The position numbers were made by a program, and so were the translations under genes. DNA of 64,000 nt, taken from NCBI RefSeq assembly GCF_025370775.1, contig NZ_JAMXEX010000002.1, forward strand, positions 186,001 to 250,000. The letters are read 5' to 3'. Shown piece by piece: positions 18,040 to 27,176 of the stretch. The notes beneath the pieces are model-generated. The model searched no databases, was not told the DNA's origin, and worked only from the letters and a program-made list of their open reading frames with translations. How positions within the stretch are numbered: position 1 is the first letter of the stretch; every line of letters starts with the position of its first letter. The stretch comes from Ancylothrix sp. D3o (lineage in GTDB: Bacteria > Cyanobacteriota > Cyanobacteriia > Cyanobacteriales > Oscillatoriaceae).

Positions 18040-19320
18040 ATGCCTGCAACTGAAGATAGTAACTATAGTGATATCGCTGTTTCGGTGGTGATTCCTTGTT
18101 ATAACCAAGGCGAGTATATTCTTGATGCGCTTTCGAGTGTGCAAAGTTGCAATGAGCCGGTTTATGAGGTGATTATTGTTAATGATGGCTCGACGGAAGC
18201 GCTGACTTTAAAGGTTTTAAGTTATTTAAAAGATAAGGGTTATCTGGTAATTGATCAGAAGAATCAAGGATTAGCAGCGGCGCGAAATAATGGGATTAAA
18301 ATGGCGAAAGGTAGGTATATTTTACCTTTGGATGCTGATAATAAAATTCGGGCAAATTATATCCCCAAAGGAATAGAAGTTTTAGATAAATACCCTGAAG
18401 TAGGGGTGGTTTATGGGAATGCTGAGTTGTTTGGTGATAAAACCGGCATTTGGGAGTTTCCTGATTTTGATGTAAATCGCATGATCATGGGTAATTTTAT
18501 TGATGCTTGTGCGGTGATTCGCAAAAGTATGTGGGAAGATTGCGGTGGCTATGATAGCAAAATTCCTGATAAATTGGGTTATGAAGATTGGGATTTGTGG
18601 TTGGGTGCAATTGAGAAAGGTTGGAAGTTTTATCACGTTTCCCAAGTGCTTTTTGATTATCGGTTTCGGGAAGGTTCGATGGTGAGCCGGTGTAATGTTC
18701 CTGAGAATCGGCGGCAATTAATTAGATATATTTATTCTAAGCATATTGGGTTGTTTGCGGCTAATTTTATTAATGTGGCGGCGGATAAAGAGTATGCTTT
18801 TTTGAGCCAAGAAGCGTATAGTGCCGGCTGGAAATTAAAATGTGAGAATTTAGAAAAAGAGCACTTACAATTGTTGGAAAATAATGCAGAAGTCCACCGA
18901 GACTATTCACAACAGTTGCAGAATGCTAACGAAAAATTAATGCAAACTCAGGCGGAATTGCAAAATTATCAAGTTGTTTTGCAACAAACGCAAGCAGAAG
19001 TGGAACAAATGAAAAGTTTGTTTGAGCAAAGTAAAATTGCTGTGCAAGAAACGCAAATACAACTCAGTCAAATGGCGTGGGAATTATCGGAATATAAGCA
19101 ACTGCAAGCAGAAAGCCATAATATTAATTTGCAACTTAATGGCGAACTTGAGCAAAGCAAAGCCAATTATGAGACAATACAAAGTTACTTAGAACAGGCA
19201 AAAGCTGAGTTAGCGCAGGCAAAAAACCTTATAATTGCTATGCAAACCAGCAAATTTTGGAAATTGCGAAGCGCCTGGTTTAAAGTCAAGAAAATGATGG
19301 GAGTTGGTAAGGATGAGTAA
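18040..19320 (+). CDS. GT2 glycosyltransferase with coiled coil and SKFWKLR tail
   Basis: 426 residues. The GT-A domain (about 12-260) begins with VSVVIPCYNQGEYILDALSS, has nucleotide-binding VIIVNDGST and a DxD-like metal site LPLDADNK. An acceptor-side GYEDWDLWLG motif (ED...W of the GT2 family) follows. From about 275 to 395 it is a continuous Gln/Glu coiled coil. The final 27 residues are the basic aromatic module AMQTSKFWKLRSAWFKVKK. GAGGAGG about 11 bases before ATG gives a strong ribosome binding site. The next gene overlaps by 8 bases, so translation is probably coupled. Donor and acceptor unknown. Confidence 0.88.
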   Translation: MPATEDSNYSDIAVSVVIPCYNQGEYILDALSSVQSCNEPVYEVIIVNDGSTEALTLKVLSYLKDKGYLVIDQKNQGLAAARNNGIKMAKGRYILPLDADNKIRANYIPKGIEVLDKYPEVGVVYGNAELFGDKTGIWEFPDFDVNRMIMGNFIDACAVIRKSMWEDCGGYDSKIPDKLGYEDWDLWLGAIEKGWKFYHVSQVLFDYRFREGSMVSRCNVPENRRQLIRYIYSKHIGLFAANFINVAADKEYAFLSQEAYSAGWKLKCENLEKEHLQLLENNAEVHRDYSQQLQNANEKLMQTQAELQNYQVVLQQTQAEVEQMKSLFEQSKIAVQETQIQLSQMAWELSEYKQLQAESHNINLQLNGELEQSKANYETIQSYLEQAKAELAQAKNLIIAMQTSKFWKLRSAWFKVKKMMGVGKDE

Positions 19321-21715
19321 CTTGTTTGAAGATGAACAGTTTTTATCGTTAGATATTCGCACACAAAAACGTTTGGCGCGTTCACAGTTTCAATTGCAGC
19401 AAGCTGAGGCGGAAATTAATTCTTTGCGGTATCATTTGCGACAAACGCAGTTAGAATTAGACCATATTCAGCGCGTGGCTGAGCAATCTCAAACGCTGGT
19501 TTCTGCAATGGAGACGAGCAAGTTTTGGAAGTTGCGAAGTTTATGGTTTAAAGTTAAAGGAAAATTGAAGCAAGTTGTGCTTTTAAAAGGTGGGGAAAAA
19601 TCCGATAAGCTAATAGTAAATAGTGGTTTTGGGGAAGAAACACCAGCAATTAGCGAGGCGCTGACAAGATCGGAAATTTGGAAGATTGAACCGGCATCCT
19701 ATCAAGATTCTGTACCGGAAACTAGAATAAATCAGTCGTTAACTGCTCATACAAAAACTGCTGATATTATTGTTTGTGTTCACAATGCTTTAGATGATGT
19801 CAAAGATTGTCTGGAGGCGGTGGTTCGTTATACGCGGATGCCGTATAGTTTGATTTTGGTGGATGATGGCAGTGGGGAAGAAACGAGGGAATATTTAGCT
19901 AATTTTGCTGATTATCAGGGAGCAACTTTAATCCGCAACGAATCCGCCAAAGGTTATACGTTTGCTGCCAACCAAGGGTTAAATAAATCTTTTTCTAATT
20001 ATGCAATTTTATTGAATAGCGATACGGTTGTAACCCCAGAATGGCTGGATAGACTTCTGGCTTGCGCGGAATCTGATCCGCAAATAGGAATTGTTGGGCC
20101 CCTTTCTAATTCAGCAACTTGGCAATCGATTCCTGAATTGTTTAATGCGGCGGGGGATGATTGGGCAGAAAATCCGCTTCCCGAAGGTATGAGGGTGGCA
20201 GAAATGGCTCAAATTGTGGCGGAATATTCGGGGCGTTTATATCCGCGAATTCCGTTTTTAAATGGTTTTTGTTTGGCGATAAAACGGGAAGTAATAGAGC
20301 AAGTTGGTTACTTTGATGAGGTGAATTTTGGGGCGGGCTATGGTGAGGAAAATGATTATTGTTTGCGAACAAGAAAGGCCGGTTGGCAATTAGCCATCGC
20401 TGATGATGTGTATGTTTATCATCACGGTTCACGGAGTTATAATCACGAACGCCGCAAACAATTATGTGATAAGGCGAATTTGGCGCTGGCTGAAAAGCAT
20501 GGGGTTGAAATTGTTAGTGATGGGGTGGAAATTTGCCGGTTTGATCCGGTTTTGCAGGGGATAAGATCGCGTTGTCAAGTAATGTTAAAACGCCGGCAAT
20601 ATATTGAGGAAGGTAAAAAACTTTGGGAAGGAAAACGAGTTTTCTTTATTCTTCCTATTGCGGGAGTTGGGGGTGGTGGAAATATTGTTCTCCACGAAGC
20701 GGAGGCGATGATAAAAATGGGGGTGGATGTCAGAATTGTTAATTTGGCTCCTTTTAAAGAGGGATTTGAACAAGGTTATCCTGAAAATAAGGTGCCGGTG
20801 ATTTATGTGGAAAAAGAGAAGAATATTCCCTGGTTATTTCCACAATGTGATGCAATTTTCGCTACTTATTATGCCTCGGTTTTTTGGATGAATCCGCTTA
20901 CACCCGACCTCAATATTCCGATTCGGGGGTACTATATTCAAGACTTTGAACCATATTTTTTCCCCAATCAAGTCACCGATTTTATAGAGGCTTGGCTTTC
21001 CTATACTTTATATCCTGATTTGGTGCGAATTTGCAAAACAGAATGGGATCGGGAAATGGTCAAAGACCAGGTGGGAGTAGAGAGTTTTGTCGGGGGTGCT
21101 ACGGTTAATATTGATACTTACCGGCCTCGCTGTCAAAAATTACCAAATACCCCTAAAAAGCCGATACGAATTCTGGCTATGATTCGGCCAACTTCTCCGC
21201 GCCGCGCCCCAAAATTAACGATGGAAGTTTTGCGAGAAATTGACCGCCGGTATGGCGATGCGGTGGATATTGTTATTTTTGGCTGTGAGTCAAAAGAACT
21301 GGATATATTTGATTTACCGCAAGATTTTCGCTTCCAAAATTTGGAAATTTTAAACCGTTCCCAAGTTGCTTGGATAATGAATCAAATTGATATTTTTATT
21401 GATTATTCTGTGTTTCAAGCGCAGGGTTTAACGGCGATGGAGGCGATGTGTAGTGGATGTGCGATAATTGTACCCCAGCGCGGCGGGACGGGGGAATTTG
21501 TCAAACATGAAGAAAATGGGTTGATTGTGGATAGCAGTTCTCCAGAAGCTTGTCTGGCGGCTTTGGAAAGGCTGATTGTTGATGAAAATCTCCGCACGAA
21601 AATTCAGCGCCAAGCCATCAAAGATGTGTGCGAATTTTATCCAGAAAAAGGGGCTTTTTATACCTTAAAATCCTTATTTCATGGCGGGGAAATAAGAGGT
21701 GATAAAAATGCTTAA
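19313..21715 (+). CDS. Two-domain glycosyltransferase (GT2 plus GT4) with N-terminal SKFWKLR module
   Basis: 800 residues. The N-terminus is a coiled coil (about 15-60) ending in AMETSKFWKLRSLWFKVKGK (about 65-84), the same module that ends the preceding protein. A GT2 domain follows (about 145-395: IIVCVHNALDDVKDCLEA, LILVDDGSGEETRE, LLNSDTVVTPEW, GYGEENDYCLRTRKAGW). The C-terminal half (about 440-790) is GT-B like: GVGGGGNIVLHEAEAM, then the donor-side GLTAMEAMCSGCAIIVPQRGG motif with conserved Glu. The GT4 half resembles WsaF-type rhamnosyltransferases, tentative. ATG 19313 overlaps the upstream stop. It probably adds two successive sugars. Confidence 0.87.
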   Translation: MSNLFEDEQFLSLDIRTQKRLARSQFQLQQAEAEINSLRYHLRQTQLELDHIQRVAEQSQTLVSAMETSKFWKLRSLWFKVKGKLKQVVLLKGGEKSDKLIVNSGFGEETPAISEALTRSEIWKIEPASYQDSVPETRINQSLTAHTKTADIIVCVHNALDDVKDCLEAVVRYTRMPYSLILVDDGSGEETREYLANFADYQGATLIRNESAKGYTFAANQGLNKSFSNYAILLNSDTVVTPEWLDRLLACAESDPQIGIVGPLSNSATWQSIPELFNAAGDDWAENPLPEGMRVAEMAQIVAEYSGRLYPRIPFLNGFCLAIKREVIEQVGYFDEVNFGAGYGEENDYCLRTRKAGWQLAIADDVYVYHHGSRSYNHERRKQLCDKANLALAEKHGVEIVSDGVEICRFDPVLQGIRSRCQVMLKRRQYIEEGKKLWEGKRVFFILPIAGVGGGGNIVLHEAEAMIKMGVDVRIVNLAPFKEGFEQGYPENKVPVIYVEKEKNIPWLFPQCDAIFATYYASVFWMNPLTPDLNIPIRGYYIQDFEPYFFPNQVTDFIEAWLSYTLYPDLVRICKTEWDREMVKDQVGVESFVGGATVNIDTYRPRCQKLPNTPKKPIRILAMIRPTSPRRAPKLTMEVLREIDRRYGDAVDIVIFGCESKELDIFDLPQDFRFQNLEILNRSQVAWIMNQIDIFIDYSVFQAQGLTAMEAMCSGCAIIVPQRGGTGEFVKHEENGLIVDSSSPEACLAALERLIVDENLRTKIQRQAIKDVCEFYPEKGAFYTLKSLFHGGEIRGDKNA

Positions 21716-22787
21716 AGTCCATATCCTTTACGAATATGGTGGAGATTTAAACCCTTTTTCTTGTTCACAAATTCGTTTGCTGCGTCCTCTCACTCACCCC
21801 CTTAATGACAAAATAAATGTGAGTTGGGGACGCAGTTATGAGCCGGCGGATGTGGTGATTGTTGATCGCTGCTGGAAACCGGGTATTTCGGTGGAAGTGG
21901 CGCAGGAATTGGTGGATAAAATTAAAGCTAATCAAGGTTGTTTAATTTATTCCATTGATGACAATCTTTTAGATTTAAAAGTTGAGGGGATAATTCGCAG
22001 CGGACTGTCACAAGAGCAGTTAATGGTGGTGCGTTATTTTCTTAGGGAAGCTGATGCGGTGATTGTTTCTACCGAACAGTTAAAACAGCGTTTTTTGCGG
22101 TTAAATCCTAATATTTTCGTGATTTCAAATACATTAGATGAGCGGTTATTAGAGGGGGTAAATATACCTCCCCAAGCGCTATCTAATCCGCGTAAAGTGA
22201 TTGGGTACATGGGAACTTATACCCATGATGCTGACATTATGATGGTGTTACAAGCGTTGCGAGAAACACTGCGTAAATATCAAGATAAGCTGGAGTTGCA
22301 GTTACTTGGTGGCATTTCTGACATTGCAGTTTTGCAGGGCTTTGAAGGGTTGCCGGTGCGCGTTATCTGTATAGAAGACAAAACTGTTCAATATCCAGAA
22401 TTTATGCCTTGGATTGTCAAAAACTTAGAGTGGGATTTAGCAATTGCGCCGTTAGAAGATACTGTTTTTACACGCTGTAAATCGGATATTAAATTTCTTG
22501 ATTACAGTGCGTTGGGAATTGCGGGGGTTTATAGTCGGGTGCCAGCTTATGAAAACACTGTCAGGCATTTAGAAACCGGCTATTTAAGCGAAAATAATAC
22601 TCAATCTTGGCGGGAAGCATTGGAGTTATTATTATTTGATGATGCGCTGAGGCACAAATTAGCAACTCAGGCCCAAGAATATGTATTTTCTAGTAGAATT
22701 TTGCAGCAGTGCGCGGTACAATGGCAAAATGCAATTTTGTCAGTGGTGGAAAGACCTAAAACAAAAATGTTAACTACTATTCGATAG
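21708..22787 (+). CDS. GT4-like glycosyltransferase
   Basis: 359 residues, GT-B fold. It opens with LKVHILYEYGGDLNPFSCSQ and ADVVIVDRCWKPG. The mid region has the DAVIVSTEQLKQRF and FVISNTLDE elements typical of the inter-domain part of GT4 enzymes, and the C-terminal donor side has GYMGTYTHDADIMMVLQAL and WDLAIAPLEDTVFTRCKSDIK split by conserved residues. ATG 21708, with GAGGTG upstream, overlaps the previous stop by 8 bases; an in-frame GTG three codons earlier is less likely. No coiled coil or SKFW module is present. Sugar specificity unknown. Confidence 0.83.
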   Translation: MLKVHILYEYGGDLNPFSCSQIRLLRPLTHPLNDKINVSWGRSYEPADVVIVDRCWKPGISVEVAQELVDKIKANQGCLIYSIDDNLLDLKVEGIIRSGLSQEQLMVVRYFLREADAVIVSTEQLKQRFLRLNPNIFVISNTLDERLLEGVNIPPQALSNPRKVIGYMGTYTHDADIMMVLQALRETLRKYQDKLELQLLGGISDIAVLQGFEGLPVRVICIEDKTVQYPEFMPWIVKNLEWDLAIAPLEDTVFTRCKSDIKFLDYSALGIAGVYSRVPAYENTVRHLETGYLSENNTQSWREALELLLFDDALRHKLATQAQEYVFSSRILQQCAVQWQNAILSVVERPKTKMLTTIR

Positions 22788-22799
22788 TTAAGGTACTTT

Positions 22800-23615
22800 A
22801 TGAAGTTTGAAACAGTTTTAGCTTCTCTAAAAAGTTATCCAGTACCAGAGGGGTTTTTAAGTTCTCCGTTTCTTCTCCCAGAAGATGTGATTTCTGACGT
22901 TTACAAATTTATTGTAGATAATAAACTTCGTTCTTGCATTGAATTGGGAAGTGGTTTCGGTGCCACCAGTTGCGTCATGGGCGCAGCGACGGAAGAAATC
23001 GGCGGAAAAGTATTAACGGTTGATATGTATTTACATCAGCCGGTGAATGGAGAGGTTTTAAAAAAACATACCGGCATCGGCGATAGTTTAGAAATTGCAG
23101 TTGATAAACTCGGCTATAACTGGTATTTGGCTGATTTAATTGCCCAGCAAACAAAAAACGGAATTTGTGAGCCTTTATTTGATTTTTGTCTATTAGATGG
23201 CGCTCACGAGTGGTCGCCTGATGCCTTAGCATTTTTTTTAGTAGCTAAACTCATTAAACCGGGTGGATGGATTGTTTTAGATGATATTAATTTTACGCTC
23301 AGAAGTGTGCCCAACTGGCAGCAAGAATTTGGTCATTATACTGATAAAGAATTAGATAGCTTTCAAGTGGGAATGGTGTACGATTTAGCAGTGCGTCAAC
23401 ATCCCGATTTTCAAGATTTTCGGATCACCCATAACGGCAGAATTGGCTGGGCGAAAAAAGTGGATAAATCTTGTCAAAGTCAATTACAAGAAACTCAAAC
23501 GCAATTGCACCAGGCACAAACTTTAATTAAGGCAATGGAAAGCAGTAAGTTTTGGCAACTCAGAAGCGCTTGGTTTAAAATCAAACAAGCTGCCGGTTTG
23601 AAGGAAAAAAATTAA
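22800..23615 (+). CDS. Methyltransferase (Methyltransf_24-like) with SKFW tail
   Basis: 271 residues. Motif I CIELGSGFGATSCVMGAA, strand-2 VLTVDMY, and FDFCLLDGAHEWSPDALAFF with KPGGWIVLDDI resemble the Methyltransf_24/cephalosporin hydroxylase-like SAM enzymes that O-methylate sugars or small molecules. A short coiled coil (about 222-240) leads to the tail AMESSKFWQLRSAWFKIKQ. This puts the module on a methyltransferase as well as on glycosyltransferases. It starts 12 bases after the previous gene and ends 15 bases before the next, so it belongs to the same transcript. Confidence 0.84.
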   Translation: MKFETVLASLKSYPVPEGFLSSPFLLPEDVISDVYKFIVDNKLRSCIELGSGFGATSCVMGAATEEIGGKVLTVDMYLHQPVNGEVLKKHTGIGDSLEIAVDKLGYNWYLADLIAQQTKNGICEPLFDFCLLDGAHEWSPDALAFFLVAKLIKPGGWIVLDDINFTLRSVPNWQQEFGHYTDKELDSFQVGMVYDLAVRQHPDFQDFRITHNGRIGWAKKVDKSCQSQLQETQTQLHQAQTLIKAMESSKFWQLRSAWFKIKQAAGLKEKN

Positions 23616-23630
23616 GAAGGAGAAACGATA

Positions 23631-25184
23631 ATGGAAATAATAGATGAGCATTTTGTGCCTCTGGCCGGTTTAGATTTAGAAACCTATCTTAACAATCAAG
23701 ATGTGGGCGGAGTTCACCATCTTATCCGCTATATTTGGGCCTTAGAAGTTTTGGCAGATTTATCACCTTTAAATTGCGTTTTAGACATTGCTTGTGGCTC
23801 CGGATATGGTAGTTATTTGATTGCCAAAAAATTCCCAAATCTCAGCGTAATGGGAGTTGATTATGACACCAGCGCTATAGAATATGCTCAACAAAATTAT
23901 CAGTTACCAAACTTGCAATATAAACTCGGAGACGGTACGCGGTGGCAAGAAACAATAGGCAATACAAAATTTGATTGTATCCTTAGTTTTGATACCCTAG
24001 AGCACGTCGTCCACCGCGAAATTATGATGCAAAATTTGGTGGAGCATTTAGAAAGCACCGGCTCTTTGCTTTTTTCAACGCCTTGTAGCGGAGATTTAGA
24101 ATTAGAACCCAACTGGGAATATCACAAAATTGAATATTCCGCCGCCAGTTTATATAACTTTTTAAGCCGTTATTTCCGCACAATTTATCATAGTGAAGAT
24201 GATTCCTTGCCCCACATAAACGTTTTTAACATCTTAAAAGAAAGAAACTTACGCTATTGCTTAAAAATGAATCCCGTTGTCTGCCAAGATCCAATTTTAA
24301 TAACTAATCCTTATCTAAAAATCTCAAAAACCAACTTGATTTTAACAGAAACAAACTTAAAAATTGATCTCGGCTGCGGCTCGTGTAAAAAACCTGGAAC
24401 ATTGGGCTTGGATATCCATGCTCAGCCGGGGGTAGACTATGTGGTAAATTTTGAAAAAGACCCCCTACCTTTCGCTGATCAAGCTGTACAATCTGTTTAT
24501 TCTTCTCACTGCTTAGAACATCTTTCTAATCCCATTAAACTGTTTCAAGAAATTAGTCGAGTTTGCCAAGATCGAGCAACTTTAGAATTTTGGACACCCT
24601 ACGCCTGGGAGAATTCCGCTTTCATTATTGACCACAAAATGTTTTTTAATGAAGATCACTATTACCATATTTGTCTGTGGTTTGTTGATTTTTGGAAAAA
24701 CATTTTAAACACTCGTTGGGTGCTAAAAGAATTCACTTATATAATAGAACCGGCAACCCTTACCGAACTTTATGAAAACAAAATTGACTTAGATTTTGCC
24801 ATCAAATACTATAAAGGAATCGTCAAAGAATTTGGCACAACCATAGAAGTATGCCACACAGAACCCACCACTATTTCTGAATATAAAAGAACCTTTGCAG
24901 TAAATCGATTTGAAACAAGATATCCCATCCATTCCCCATCAATTCCCCCTACCGATGAGAAATTGAAACAAGCATTAGAATGGTTTTCTCAACAAACAGA
25001 TCAGCTTGAAAAAATACCGAATTCGCTTCAACCATGCTTAAATTTATATCAAAAACAATACCAACAAACTTTGATACAATTAGAGCAATCCCAAGAACTC
25101 ATAAAAGCAATGGAAAATACAAAATTTTGGAAACTCCGCAAGGCTTGGTTAAATATCAAGCAGGCGTTGCAATTAAGTAAATAA
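23631..25184 (+). CDS. Tandem-domain methyltransferase with SKFW tail
   Basis: 517 residues with two class I methyltransferase-like domains. Domain 1 (about 35-210) has CVLDIACGSGYGSYLIA and VMGVDYDTSAIEYA, plus ILSFDTLEHV. Domain 2 (about 240-390) has KIDLGCGSCKKPGTLGLDI, VYSSHCLEHLSNP and a later WTPYAWEN region, the pattern of cluster-associated enzymes of the Methyltransf_11 kind. A coiled coil leads to the tail AMENTKFWKLRKAWLNIKQ. Two active sites suggest two methylation positions, or that one domain is regulatory. GAAGGAGA about 8 bases before ATG supports the start. Confidence 0.83.
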   Translation: MEIIDEHFVPLAGLDLETYLNNQDVGGVHHLIRYIWALEVLADLSPLNCVLDIACGSGYGSYLIAKKFPNLSVMGVDYDTSAIEYAQQNYQLPNLQYKLGDGTRWQETIGNTKFDCILSFDTLEHVVHREIMMQNLVEHLESTGSLLFSTPCSGDLELEPNWEYHKIEYSAASLYNFLSRYFRTIYHSEDDSLPHINVFNILKERNLRYCLKMNPVVCQDPILITNPYLKISKTNLILTETNLKIDLGCGSCKKPGTLGLDIHAQPGVDYVVNFEKDPLPFADQAVQSVYSSHCLEHLSNPIKLFQEISRVCQDRATLEFWTPYAWENSAFIIDHKMFFNEDHYYHICLWFVDFWKNILNTRWVLKEFTYIIEPATLTELYENKIDLDFAIKYYKGIVKEFGTTIEVCHTEPTTISEYKRTFAVNRFETRYPIHSPSIPPTDEKLKQALEWFSQQTDQLEKIPNSLQPCLNLYQKQYQQTLIQLEQSQELIKAMENTKFWKLRKAWLNIKQALQLSK

Positions 25185-25220
25185 GTAAAACCCAAATAAT
25201 TCAAGGGAGAAAAAATAAAA

Positions 25221-27176
25221 ATGACGCGGGTGATGGGCGGAATAAAAAGCTTGGCCAAAATAGCCATAAAAGGAGTTTTACATCCAGAAAAACTATTCAA
25301 AGTAGGGGGCAAAATTTACCGTGCATGGCAAGCCGGCGGACTTAAAGAAATTGCCAAAAAAACCCGCCAATATATCCAAATTAAAACTCAACCCAACAAT
25401 AATCCTATCCCCACCGGCCCCACTTATAATGATATCTGGCTGCAAGCAAAACGCAAATTTGACCAAGAATCAACCCCCCAAATTATTGAACGCATCCAAA
25501 AACTCCACCGCCAGCCCCTAATTTCAATTTTAATCCCCGTTTATAACACATCCGAAAAATGGCTAAAAGAGGCCATAGAATCTGTTTTAGCGCAACTTTA
25601 CCCCCATTGGGAACTGTGTATTGCAGACGACGGTTCAAGCCTACCTCACGTTAAAAAAATTCTTCAAGAATACACCCGCCAAGACTCCCGCATCAAAGTA
25701 GTTTTTCTCGCAAAAAATAGCGGCATTTCTGTAGCCTCAAACCACGCCCTCAAAATAGCCACCGGCGAGTTTATTCTCTTAATGGATCACGACGACTTGT
25801 TAGAAAAACAAGCCTTATATCGCGTGGCCGAATCAATATTAGAAGACTCCCCCGATCTGCTTTACTCGGATGAAGTTTTAATAACAGAAAACGGAGAAGT
25901 CAGAGACTTTGTTTTTCGGCCTCAATTTTCCTTAGAATTTTTGAGATCCCACCCTTACATCGTTCACCTTGTTGGTTTCAAAGCCGAATTATTAAGAAAC
26001 ATCGGCGGTTTTCGCAATGAATTAACCATTTCCCAAGATTACGACCTGATTTTGCGAGCCTGCGAACAAGCCAAATGTATCGTCCATATTCCCGAAATTC
26101 TTTACTGCTGGAGACAACATCAAACAAGTGCCGGTCACCAAAAACAACATCAAGTTATGGAAATATCTAAAAGCGTCATTTCTCAACACTTAAAACGCTG
26201 TAATGAGCAAGGAATAGTTGGCGAAATGTGCTTTAACTTTTTTCAAGTTCGTTACAAGTTACAACCCAATCAAAAAATAGCTATCATTATTCCTACAAAA
26301 AATTGTGGTGAGCTTGTCCGCCAGTGCATAGAAAGCATTGAAACCACCGTCAAAGATATCGATTTTGATATTATTTTAATCGATCACGCTTCAGATGACC
26401 TCGATTCTTTAGAATACTTTTACTCGCTAAAAGACCGGCACAAAGTTCTCCGTTATGAAGCGGCATTTAACTTTTCTGCTATCAACAACTGGGCAATTTC
26501 TCAGCTAAACACCCAAGATTATACCCACTATCTTTTCTGTAATAACGACATCGAAGCCATTGAAGAAGGCTGGTTAAACCGGCTCCTCGAACTCGTCCAA
26601 AAACCCGATATTGCCATTGCTGCACCCAAATTAGTTTACCCCGACCGTAACACAATTCAACACGCCGGTGTCGGAATTGGCATTAACATATATGCCGAAC
26701 ACTACGGTAAATTTCTCCCCAACAAATCCCCAAACGGCAACTTTGAACATGGCTATTATGGCACATTTGTTATTAACAAAGAAGTCTCCGCAGTTACCGC
26801 CGCTTGTATGTTAATGCGAAAAGATGCCTTTGAAAAAATAGACGGTTTTGATGAAAACTTTGCTGTTGGTTTTGGGGATGTTGATTTATGTTTGCGAACC
26901 CGACAAGCCGGTTATCGTATTATCTTTTGTTCTCAATCTCTTCTCATTCATCACGAATCTTACACCAGAGGAAAAACCCTTGATGGAATAGATAAACATC
27001 CCCACGATACAGCCTTATTCATGCAAAAATGGCAGCCTTTCATAGAAGCCGGTGATCCCTATTTTCACCCCAACTTTTCCCACTTCAGCACATCTTGGGA
27101 AATTAAACAACCTTTAGAAATTAAACTTGATATTAACCGGCGCGTTTACAAAACCCAGGGGAATCTTTATGACTAA
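25221..27176 (+). CDS. GT2 glycosyltransferase with two GT-A domains (paralogue 1)
   Basis: 651 residues. The N-terminal 50 residues are basic and amphipathic (KIYRAWQAGGLKEIAKKTRQ). GT-A domain 1 (about 98-330): ISILIPVYNTSEKWLKEAIE, CIADDGSS, LMDHDDLLEKQ, with QDYDLILRACEQ. GT-A domain 2 (about 352-620): IAIIIPTKNCGELVRQCIESI, ILIDHASDD, FCNNDIEAIEEGWLNRLLEL, and GFGDVDLCLRTRQAGYRI. Each has its own metal-binding acidic motif, so two transfers are likely. It resembles O-antigen and S-layer glycan rhamnosyl/mannosyltransferases. It overlaps the next, paralogous gene by 8 bases. Confidence 0.87.
   Translation: MTRVMGGIKSLAKIAIKGVLHPEKLFKVGGKIYRAWQAGGLKEIAKKTRQYIQIKTQPNNNPIPTGPTYNDIWLQAKRKFDQESTPQIIERIQKLHRQPLISILIPVYNTSEKWLKEAIESVLAQLYPHWELCIADDGSSLPHVKKILQEYTRQDSRIKVVFLAKNSGISVASNHALKIATGEFILLMDHDDLLEKQALYRVAESILEDSPDLLYSDEVLITENGEVRDFVFRPQFSLEFLRSHPYIVHLVGFKAELLRNIGGFRNELTISQDYDLILRACEQAKCIVHIPEILYCWRQHQTSAGHQKQHQVMEISKSVISQHLKRCNEQGIVGEMCFNFFQVRYKLQPNQKIAIIIPTKNCGELVRQCIESIETTVKDIDFDIILIDHASDDLDSLEYFYSLKDRHKVLRYEAAFNFSAINNWAISQLNTQDYTHYLFCNNDIEAIEEGWLNRLLELVQKPDIAIAAPKLVYPDRNTIQHAGVGIGINIYAEHYGKFLPNKSPNGNFEHGYYGTFVINKEVSAVTAACMLMRKDAFEKIDGFDENFAVGFGDVDLCLRTRQAGYRIIFCSQSLLIHHESYTRGKTLDGIDKHPHDTALFMQKWQPFIEAGDPYFHPNFSHFSTSWEIKQPLEIKLDINRRVYKTQGNLYD

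Noticed and set aside
22800-23615. Cephalosporin hydroxylase (antibiotic biosynthesis)
   Set aside because: The similarity is to the SAM-methyltransferase fold used by that family name; the context is glycan synthesis and no antibiotic genes are present.
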